Source of the DNA: Ketobacter sp.
GTDB taxonomy: Bacteria; Pseudomonadota; Gammaproteobacteria; Pseudomonadales; Ketobacteraceae
Direction of reading: 5' to 3'
Assembly: GCF_003671495.1 (NCBI RefSeq)
Contig: NZ_RCHN01000013.1
Span: 1 to 64,000 of the forward strand
Length of the DNA stretch: 64,000 bases
Shown here: piece by piece, positions 1 through 6,416 of the stretch
Position numbering within the stretch: the first letter of the stretch is position 1
Layout of the letters: the number at the start of each line of letters is the position of its first letter
Translations under genes and position numbers: made by a program
The notes under the pieces: model-generated
What the model was told of the DNA's origin: nothing
What the model saw: the letters and a program-made list of their open reading frames with translations, nothing else
Databases searched by the model: none

Positions 1-81
1 GGAAGCACAGTATGTACCTAACTACTAGCGGAGCTGGTGGCGGCTGAAGGGCGCAACCTGCTAACACAGATACTTTAAAAG

Positions 82-106
82 CGCAGGCTATTAGCCTGCG
101 TTTTTT
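82..106 (+). terminator. Rho-independent terminator before the integrase
   Basis: An 8-bp perfect stem (CGCAGGCT / AGCCTGCG, loop ATT) is followed by six T residues. It would stop + strand transcription arriving from outside the window and so insulates the integrase promoter. The first 282 bases otherwise hold no convincing gene. A short frame open from the window edge to a TGA at 45-47 could be the last residues of an upstream protein, but that cannot be shown. Confidence 0.8.
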
Positions 107-282
107 ATTACCCCTAGTCATGCCAGTGCCTTATTTGTGACCCACCAAAGAACCAAGAATATAACCTATTGAATTTTCAAGAAATATATTTACCGACCGG
201 TGATTATTAGTCCCCTGTTGCCGTTTATTGTCAATTGCTGTAACCTTTTGCTGTATATTTAAACAGTTTAAAGGTCTTCTAC

Positions 283-1323
283 ATGGCAACTATCCGGGAG
301 CGCACAACAAGCAAGGGTGAAACCCGCTATCAAGCCATAGTCCGCCTTAAGGGCTTCCCACCTCAAACAGCCACCTTTAACAGAAAGACCGACGCCAAAA
401 GATGGGTCACAAACACTGAAGCTGCCATACGTGAAGGAAGGCACTTCAAAACTACCGAATCAAAAAAGCATACCCTAAGCGACCTGATTGAACGCTACAT
501 AAAATACGTCTTACCCGCCAAACCCAAGAGCCAGCTTAAGCAGGCAGCTCAGTTACGATGGTGGCAATCTGAAATTGGCTACCTAACGCTTTCAGAAGTG
601 ACACCAGCTCGCTTAGGCGAAGCAAGAGACAAACTGCAAAGGGGTCGCCAACCTGCGACTGTGGTGAGGTATATGGCGGCCCTCTCCCATGCTTTCACTA
701 TTGCTTCAAACGAATGGGGATGGCTTGAAGATAATCCTCTGCGCAAGGTACGCAAACCAGTAGAACCAAGGGGTCGCGTGCGCTTTCTGGATGAAGACGA
801 ACGCTCAAGGCTGCTAGCAGCTTGCAAGCAGTCAGAATGCGAAGCCCTGTATCCTGTCGCCGTTCTGGCTTTATCTACTGGAATGCGACAAGGAGAAATC
901 CTATCACTAGAATGGTCTCAGATTGATTTAGCAAGGGGTTATATCTATCTAACAGAAACCAAAAATGGCGAACGCCGAACAGTTCCACTCGTAAGTCATG
1001 CCAAACAGCTAATTACTGACTTATCAAAAGTGAGAAGGATCGACACTAACCTAGTGTTCCCTAGCACCATCAAACCAGAAGCTCCTATTGCAATTCGCCG
1101 CCCCTGGGGGGATGCTCTGAAAGCTGCTGAAATCCAGGATTTCAGATTCCATGATTTACGCCACACCGCAGCAAGTTATCTTGCAATGAATGGGGCTTCT
1201 TTAGCTGAAATAGCAGAAATATTGGGGCACAAAACTCTTCAGATGGTTAAGAGGTACGCCCACCTTTCCGAGCAACATACCAGTCGTGTTCTCGAATCCA
1301 TGAACAGGAACATGTTCAGCTAA
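283..1323 (+). CDS. int: Tyrosine site-specific recombinase (integrase)
   Basis: Integrase of 346 aa that would catalyse insertion and excision of the element occupying the first 4.86 kb. An N-terminal arm-binding region (about 1-60) and a SAM-like core-binding domain (about 63-165) precede the catalytic domain. The full catalytic set is visible: Arg202 in STGMRQGE, Lys227 in the beta-hairpin, His290 and Arg293 in HDLRHTAASYL, His316 in LGHKT, and the nucleophile Tyr325 in RYAHL. The stop overlaps the next start by one base (TAATG), suggesting translational coupling. The region is AT-rich compared with DNA after 5 kb. The displaced tRNA-Phe 3' half at 4817-4863 is the expected attR product, since this family often recombines at tRNA anticodon loops. 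The identity of the family is certain; pairing this enzyme with that site is inference. Confidence 0.95.
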   Translation: MATIRERTTSKGETRYQAIVRLKGFPPQTATFNRKTDAKRWVTNTEAAIREGRHFKTTESKKHTLSDLIERYIKYVLPAKPKSQLKQAAQLRWWQSEIGYLTLSEVTPARLGEARDKLQRGRQPATVVRYMAALSHAFTIASNEWGWLEDNPLRKVRKPVEPRGRVRFLDEDERSRLLAACKQSECEALYPVAVLALSTGMRQGEILSLEWSQIDLARGYIYLTETKNGERRTVPLVSHAKQLITDLSKVRRIDTNLVFPSTIKPEAPIAIRRPWGDALKAAEIQDFRFHDLRHTAASYLAMNGASLAEIAEILGHKTLQMVKRYAHLSEQHTSRVLESMNRNMFS

Positions 1324-2663
1324 TGGACAAAGAAAGCGAAGAACCCAAACATTACAGCTACTGTGACGCTGTAAACTTTCTGTTCGAAAAGGAATCTATT
1401 TCACCAATAACCCGAGAAGTAGAGTTCGATATATGGGCATATTTGGATTATAACAACGTCCAACCTTATTTAGACAAAGAGCTTACACAGAAAACCACAG
1501 CTAAAGAATGCAACTCTTCAGGCATAACACTTAGTGCCTGCTATTTCTCTCGTGACCAAATCAACTCATTTGACCCTGACTCCAATAACAACACCGGTCG
1601 TTGGATTACCTTTCAAGACTTATCACTACGCTGGCTTCGCATATCACAAAACAAGTCTCTCGAAGCAATAAACGATCTCATTGTCAGCACCCACAACAAA
1701 ACCATAAACAACAATCGGTTTCTGTTGCATCCGGCTGCACCAGACGACGAGCTATTCGCAGTTGACCCAATAACCGATATAGCGAAGAAGCCACAAGAAG
1801 GGATGTTTCAACTAAGACAAGTCGAGCGATTTGAGAAACAATTTTTTTCTTCCAAATCTATGAATTTAACCCCACCTGAATCTATCGGTTATGAAGATGC
1901 CTTCCAATCATTACATGCTAACTACGAATGTTCACGAGAGGAGTTTACTGTATGGTGCCATTGGAACAGATGGGAACTATCCCCTTACTTAGACAGTGCT
2001 TTAACAAGACCTCTTTCCTTTTGGAAGGAGGAAGTAAACTCATTATCCACCTGCCTATTAGGAACTTACTTTAACAAAAAGCAAATAGAAACATTCACGC
2101 CTACAAACCGATATCTAACCTATGAAGAACTCGTAACCAGGATCGTAAATGTCAGCAATTATTCCCAAGAGGAAGCCAAGCAGTTAATTGCAAACAAGTT
2201 TAACTATGACAAAGGCAAAGAAGAGAAACCCGATGCTTTATCGGAATCGAACACACTAGGTATGGAATGGACCTTCCGCTTTAATAGCCCGTCTCCAGAA
2301 ACAGCTGTATTCTGCGCAGACAAAGTCGAATCATTCATAAGCTCGTCATTTAATACCTCTTCCAGCCCGACTGACATGCTTACAACAGAACAATTTGTTT
2401 CACCCGATGACCCTCCACATGGCAAGCGTCAGGAACAACAGCGGGAGGCTATATTAGCAGGCATACGAGCAAGGGGGCTTGACCCCAAAAAACTCCCTAT
2501 GGTGCCAAATGGGAACCCAAGCATCAAAGCCGACTTAAGGAAGGAGTTATCGAACCTTGCCATATTCTCTGCCCCAAGTAGCTTTAACAAAGCTTGGGAG
2601 CAGCTGTCACAATTTGAGGACATAGCCTTTAGCGAAAGCGAGCCACCCTTCCCCCCTAAATAA
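1323..2663 (+). CDS. Unknown element protein with two homologous ~150-residue modules
   Basis: Not a family I recognise (446 aa). It contains an internal duplication. Module A (about 12-172) and module B (about 189-340) share the same order of features: an acidic start (YCDAV / YEDAF), a W-x-x-hydrophobic segment ending in QPYLDKELT / SPYLDSALT, LSACYFSRDQINSF / LSTCLLGTYFNKKQIETF, RWITFQDL / RYLTYEEL, and a closing QVERF / KVESF. The C-terminal ~75 residues are Lys/Arg-rich and helical, beginning HGKRQEQQREAIL, and could bind nucleic acid, though this is a guess. No signal peptide or membrane segment is seen. Its start overlaps the integrase stop, so the two are probably made from one mRNA, and a role in controlling or assisting integration is plausible but unproven. 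Confidence 0.75.
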   Translation: MDKESEEPKHYSYCDAVNFLFEKESISPITREVEFDIWAYLDYNNVQPYLDKELTQKTTAKECNSSGITLSACYFSRDQINSFDPDSNNNTGRWITFQDLSLRWLRISQNKSLEAINDLIVSTHNKTINNNRFLLHPAAPDDELFAVDPITDIAKKPQEGMFQLRQVERFEKQFFSSKSMNLTPPESIGYEDAFQSLHANYECSREEFTVWCHWNRWELSPYLDSALTRPLSFWKEEVNSLSTCLLGTYFNKKQIETFTPTNRYLTYEELVTRIVNVSNYSQEEAKQLIANKFNYDKGKEEKPDALSESNTLGMEWTFRFNSPSPETAVFCADKVESFISSSFNTSSSPTDMLTTEQFVSPDDPPHGKRQEQQREAILAGIRARGLDPKKLPMVPNGNPSIKADLRKELSNLAIFSAPSSFNKAWEQLSQFEDIAFSESEPPFPPK

Positions 2664-2765
2664 ACATAAGGGAAGGCTTGCAGGGGGAAGGGTCCCCAAG
2701 CCCAAAATCACCGTCATTGGTAGCAACAGACCGCTATCAAAAATGAAAATCCACAACATCATACG

Positions 2766-2999
2766 GTGAACATCATGAACAACACCCCTAAGCCAAGACG
2801 GCTTGCAACAGTAAAAAATACGGCTCTCAAATATCCAGATGCAAACATAACTGAAAGCAGTTTGCGCTGGCTCATATTCAATGGACATGAAAATGGGTTT
2901 AACAAGTGCATAGTCCGAATTGGTCGAAAGATATTGATTGACCTGGAGCTCTTAGAACTTTGGATGGACGAACAAGCAGCAAATGGGGGTGCAGCATGA
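2766..2999 (+). CDS. Small DNA-binding protein, excisionase/AlpA-like
   Basis: A 77-aa protein with a GTG start; an ATG three codons later (2775) is an equal alternative. The core TESSLRWLIFNGHENGF followed by IVRIGRKILIDLELLELWMDE has the layout of the small MerR/excisionase-type winged helices that many integrative elements carry. In those, a recognition helix is followed by a two-strand wing with the pattern R-x-G-R-K-hydrophobic-x-D. The likely job is recombination directionality factor or transcription factor for the element. Its stop overlaps the next gene's start (ATGA). Family placement is by pattern only. Confidence 0.7.
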   Translation: MNIMNNTPKPRRLATVKNTALKYPDANITESSLRWLIFNGHENGFNKCIVRIGRKILIDLELLELWMDEQAANGGAA

Positions 3000-3433
3000 C
3001 TCTCAATATCAGCTACCCCAAACCACAATGCTTATGTGCGCGATACTTGGCCCGATTCTTACAAGGCGAAACCCTGAAACATAGAGAGGCTGACAGCGCA
3101 ACAGGGAGCTACAGACTCGCATCACACGTCCACTACCTTCAGGAAAAGCATGGCTGGCACATAGAGCGTAGGGAAGTTACTGAAGCTACCAGGGACCCCA
3201 CAGGGAGAGCTGCTACCTTCATGGAGTATTGGTTAGCTACCAGCTTGATTGAGTGGGCAGGCTCCCAAGGTCAGGAATATGTTGAAAAGGTCTTGGAATT
3301 GGAAGCCATCAGAATAGCGGATAGGCTGGCGGCCACCAGCCCAACCGCAGATGACAATCCTATGGAGACTGACAAACCAAAGCCTAACATGGAATCAGTC
3401 TTATGTAACGACCATAACCATGGGCAGGAATAG
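2996..3433 (+). CDS. HTH_39-like DNA-binding protein of the element
   Basis: A 145-aa protein. I take the ATG at 2996 because it forms an ATGA overlap with the preceding stop; a longer reading from 2960 would run inside the previous gene. Residues about 14-50 (ARYLARFLQGETLKHREA, then YRLASHVHYLQEKHGWHIE) match the pattern of the small winged helix-turn-helix domain common in phage and island genes, in which a gene-spacing helix is followed by RL-x-x-x-I-x-x-L-R-x-x-G-W-x-I. The rest is helical with a Pro/Asp-rich tail. It overlaps the next gene by 14 nt. Probably a regulator or replication accessory protein; the specific role is unknown. Confidence 0.7.
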   Translation: MTLNISYPKPQCLCARYLARFLQGETLKHREADSATGSYRLASHVHYLQEKHGWHIERREVTEATRDPTGRAATFMEYWLATSLIEWAGSQGQEYVEKVLELEAIRIADRLAATSPTADDNPMETDKPKPNMESVLCNDHNHGQE

Positions 3434-3836
3434 AGAACGAACCAAAGGGCGCAAGGATGCGCCTGGAGGTTTTGCAGGCATTCCAAGGTATGTAATGGAC
3501 CACCCTGACTACAAAAGCTTAAGCGGAAACGCGGTTAAGGTGCTTATGATGCTGGCCTATCAGTACAAGGGCAAGGGTAACGGAAATTTAACGGCAGCTT
3601 GGTCAATCGCCCAGAAACATGGTTTTCGGTCTGAACCCACCTTGAGCAGGGCCATAAGGGAATTAATGGCGAAACGGTTGATTATCCGAACCCGTGAGGG
3701 CCGATTTCTGAACCCTGGTGGCCAATGCGCCCTGTATGCATTGGCATGGAAACCCATAGATGAATGCCCCGGCAAACGCCTTGAAGTCGGGCCGACAACA
3801 CGACCACCACGCCAATTCAGCATCAGAGACAAATAA
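3420..3836 (+). CDS. Winged-helix element protein, replication-associated type
   Basis: A 138-aa protein read from the ATG at 3420 (MGRNRERTKGRK); the longer open frame from 3351 lies within the upstream gene. After a basic N-terminus comes a winged-helix-like region (about 20-95) with LSGNAVKVLMMLAYQY, LTAAWSIAQKHGF, and SRAIRELMAKRLIIRTREG. This is the arrangement seen in phage replication-initiator N-domains and in small island HTH proteins. No helicase or nickase motif is present, so it is unlikely to be a complete replication protein. It closes the run of overlapping element genes; 236 bp of non-coding AT-rich DNA follow. Confidence 0.65.
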   Translation: MGRNRERTKGRKDAPGGFAGIPRYVMDHPDYKSLSGNAVKVLMMLAYQYKGKGNGNLTAAWSIAQKHGFRSEPTLSRAIRELMAKRLIIRTREGRFLNPGGQCALYALAWKPIDECPGKRLEVGPTTRPPRQFSIRDK

Positions 3837-4072
3837 GACAACCCGCTTTAGAAATGGATGCCAAAGGCTTTAGTTTTGGAAGCGACAAGGACGTCAAATC
3901 CACCTATTGATTCAATGTAAACGGTTCTATCACTTCCAATTCTGAAGCCATGGGAGCTTTTACTGCTTTCATATTTGGAAGCCTTCTTATATTACCAGGG
4001 GTTACGGAGATATCATTGATACATCAGTTTCAGATTTCTATCGAAATCATTAGGCAAATCGGGAGTTAAACC

Positions 4073-4678
4073 ATGGGTGGCCTTGGAAGTGGAAACAGAA
4101 GTCGCATCAGCAACACCATGACAACCGAAGAGTACAAGAGAATCGACATTCGGTTTTTGAAGACTCTGAATATACTTGGCAAGTACCGTAGTGGCATCCT
4201 CACCTGGTCCTGTAATGGCTCTCAAACAGGATTTATCAACTATTCCATATCACCCAGCCAGTTGAACCTCGATTATCGTTTCCGAGCTTCTGGCGAAGAC
4301 TGGCAGCCAGTTAAACAACAGATCGACCTAATCCAGACCAATTGCAACTATGGAGGTTCGAGGATGTGGTTTGCCTGCCCCAAGTGTAACCGGCGCTGTG
4401 GCGTTCTATACGCAGGAGGCCACTTATTCCTGTGCCGCGAGTGTTACCGGATTCCATATACCAGCCAAACCAAAGGACCAATCGACAGGTTAATTCATAA
4501 GCTGCACAAACTGGACGACAAGCTATTCGATGAAACAGGATATCGAAAAAGGAAAGGGATGCACTGGAGCACCTTTGATAGGCTTATAAATATCCGTGAC
4601 GACCTGGAAGGTAGGATCGACCAACTAATATACGGTTTGCACCTTGAAGGCATTCCCAGGGGTGGATATACCAAATAG
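4073..4678 (+). CDS. Zinc-ribbon protein of the GGxGSG island family
   Basis: A 201-aa protein with a good Shine-Dalgarno (GGGAG about 6 nt before the ATG). The N-terminus MGGLGSGNRSR is a signature often seen in uncharacterised proteins of integrative elements. In the middle a zinc ribbon is clear: CPKCNRRCGVLYAGG, then LFLCRECY, that is two CxxC knuckles. The C-terminal third is basic and predicted helical, with HKLHKLDDKLF and two other charged helices. I infer nucleic-acid binding, without a known function. It is the last gene before the attachment-site remnant. Confidence 0.75.
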   Translation: MGGLGSGNRSRISNTMTTEEYKRIDIRFLKTLNILGKYRSGILTWSCNGSQTGFINYSISPSQLNLDYRFRASGEDWQPVKQQIDLIQTNCNYGGSRMWFACPKCNRRCGVLYAGGHLFLCRECYRIPYTSQTKGPIDRLIHKLHKLDDKLFDETGYRKRKGMHWSTFDRLINIRDDLEGRIDQLIYGLHLEGIPRGGYTK

Positions 4679-4816
4679 TCCAGGCACACTGCTGTCACAC
4701 TAGGGGTTAACTAACCATCACCCCCAACAAGAACCGACAACAGCCATTGCAACCCTAACTGACTGATAATATTGTAATTTATTAGCGTGGATTGCTGTGC
4801 TTTGTGGACAAAAACC

Positions 4817-4863
4817 GATTGAAAATCCCCGTGTCGGTGGTTCGATTCCGCCTCCGGGCACCA
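4817..4863 (+). mobile_element. attR: displaced 3' half of tRNA-Phe(GAA)
   Basis: These 47 bases are the 3' portion of a tRNA-Phe gene. They comprise the GAA anticodon loop with the 3' anticodon stem (GATTGAAAATCCCC), variable loop GTGTC, a TpsiC arm GGTGG-TTCGATT-CCGCC, the acceptor strand TCCGGGC, discriminator A and encoded CCA. The 5' half (acceptor strand, D arm, 5' anticodon stem) is absent: the bases just upstream do not pair with the 3' anticodon stem or acceptor. This is the classic footprint of an integrase that crosses over in the anticodon loop, reconstituting a full tRNA at one end and leaving a 3' copy at the other. The intact tRNA-Phe should lie left of base 1. No second copy of the core is present in bases 1-282. 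Confidence 0.88.
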
Positions 4864-4871
4864 TATTAAAA

Positions 4872-4899
4872 AGCCTCGGTTTGATACCGGGGCTTTTTT
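4872..4899 (+). terminator. Terminator of the original tRNA-Phe transcript
   Basis: A 9-bp stem (AGCCTCGGT / ACCGGGGCT, one G-T pair) with a short loop is followed by six T residues, starting 8 nt after the tRNA CCA. It is the native terminator of the chromosomal tRNA-Phe gene left behind on this side of the integrated element. The remaining stretch to 5022 shows no gene. Confidence 0.85.
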
Positions 4900-5022
4900 G
4901 TTTGCGTGACACCCGTTTGCCTGCAACCGCAATCCCATCATTCTGCAGCGGCACAGCCGTACCTTCCCACAATACAGCCCCGCTATAATGCTCTAGTGCA
5001 TGGCCACTTTGCCACACCGTCT

Positions 5023-5913
5023 TCACATAAAACGGTGTTCCAGTTCCATGCGCACTTCCAGATCCTGATTCACCGCCTGCTGTTTGAATTCGGAAGGGGT
5101 TTTACCGGTGAGGCGCTGGAACGCAGTTGAGAAGTATGCAGAACTTTTAAAGCCGAGGCGTTCGGCCACATCCTTGCAACTGAGGTGATCTTCGCCCAGC
5201 AAGCGCATGGCGGCCTGAATGCGTTCTTCCGCAATGAACTTATGGATGTGGCGCCCGGTGGCCTGCTTGAACGAACGCGACAAATGCCCCTGGCTGATGC
5301 CGCAGAGTTTGGCCAGTTCTTCCAGGTTGGGATACCCCAACTCCAGTGACACAGCAACCCGTTCCTGGATACGGGACAACTGCCAGGGTGCCAGTGCGGA
5401 ACTGACCTGATCTTTGGCGGCCGCTATATCCAGTTGTTGTGCATGACGGGCCAGCTCCACCAGCATCAATTTGCACACGGCTTCAATCACCATGTGCTGA
5501 CCAAAACCGGGCTGGTCCAGTTCGGCATACAGTTTTTGCATTAAAAACTCCATGCGTTGATTGCGCATGGCCAGCAACGCTGCCAGATGCTTTTGCCAGC
5601 TTTCCAGGTTGCGCTGGGTAATGTCTTCAAAAAAATTCCGATCAAAATCGCAATGCAAAAGGCGCAACGGCTTTTCGATGGGAAACAGTCGGGCGGAATA
5701 GCCCGGTGGCAAAAATACAACGGAGCGCGTGCGCGGAAACGTGTGCGGTGTGGAAAGCTTGCCGACGCGCAAAGGGGGATGATCTTCTGACAAACGTTGC
5801 GATAATTTATAACAGGTGTAGACCGGCGTTTCAGTAACATCAAACCATTGGACGGTGGCTACTTCGACACAGACATGGGGTAACTCAACTTGCCTTTCTA
5901 TGATGAATTCCAT
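5023..5913 (-). CDS. AraC-family transcriptional regulator
   Basis: A 296-aa regulator. The C-terminal AraC/XylS DNA-binding domain has both helix-turn-helix units: about 197-217 (LEELAKLCGISQGHLSRSFK) and about 246-267 (CKDVAERLGFKSSAYFSTAFQ), followed by the family signature TGKTPSEFK. The N-terminal ~170 residues resemble the cupin-like effector domain of the group, but the ligand cannot be read from sequence. It is divergent from the TonB-dependent receptor at 6417, with about 500 bp between them holding two direct repeats. The simplest reading is that it controls that receptor and the TonB operon behind it. No strong Shine-Dalgarno precedes the start. Confidence 0.9.
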   Translation of the reverse strand: MEFIIERQVELPHVCVEVATVQWFDVTETPVYTCYKLSQRLSEDHPPLRVGKLSTPHTFPRTRSVVFLPPGYSARLFPIEKPLRLLHCDFDRNFFEDITQRNLESWQKHLAALLAMRNQRMEFLMQKLYAELDQPGFGQHMVIEAVCKLMLVELARHAQQLDIAAAKDQVSSALAPWQLSRIQERVAVSLELGYPNLEELAKLCGISQGHLSRSFKQATGRHIHKFIAEERIQAAMRLLGEDHLSCKDVAERLGFKSSAYFSTAFQRLTGKTPSEFKQQAVNQDLEVRMELEHRFM

Positions 5914-6099
5914 GATTTTTTAAATGCTATAAACGTAGGCAAAGCAAAACGCACGTTTAAATTCGTTGTTGTTGTAATTGTCAATTCAGTTTTACTCGAT
6001 CCCACCGCAAAAAGCCAGCCGATATAACACCGAATTGTCGGCTGATGACCATATTTTACAAACTAAAGAGTTTTTCTTAGGTAGACCCCCACCCCCTCT

Positions 6100-6145
6100 A
6101 TTCAATATATACAAAGGCCTCCAGACCAATTCGATATATACAAAG
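6100..6145. repeat. Paired 17-bp direct repeats, candidate AraC operator
   Basis: ATTCAATATATACAAAG (6100-6116) and ATTCGATATATACAAAG (6129-6145) differ at one base and are spaced 29 bp start to start, so both lie on nearly the same helix face. They sit in the divergent region between the AraC gene and the receptor gene. AraC proteins typically bind tandem direct half-sites, so this is a reasonable operator. The rest of the 5914-6416 gap holds AT-rich promoter-like DNA and no credible gene. Confidence 0.55.
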
Positions 6146-6416
6146 TGTTCGCTTTTTTGTTCCCCATTCGCATTTCGAATTTTTGCGCAATTTCTGTTTT
6201 TCCAATACTAAGTAGACGCCCTCCCGGGGGATGCGTTTACACATTCACCAGCGAAAGCTAGATTGGAGTTCCCCCTATTTTAAGGGATAAAAAATTAACA
6301 GCGCGATGCACAGCGTTTGACGCGCCCCCAAACAAGAACAGACGTAAAGAACTCAACGTTCTTACAAACAAATAACTGATAACAAAAAATCGAAACAGGT
6401 AGTATGGAGATTGAAT

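Noticed and set aside
1-282. A second attachment-site copy or the intact tRNA-Phe
   Set aside because: The GATTGAAAATCCCC core and any tRNA 5' half are absent here, so the element's left end must lie outside.
4797-4988. Short open frame across the tRNA-Phe fragment and terminator
   Set aside because: It translates tRNA and terminator sequence and cannot be a gene.
5978-6211. 77-codon open frame in the AraC/receptor gap
   Set aside because: AT-rich control region with direct repeats; no ribosome binding site and no protein-like composition.
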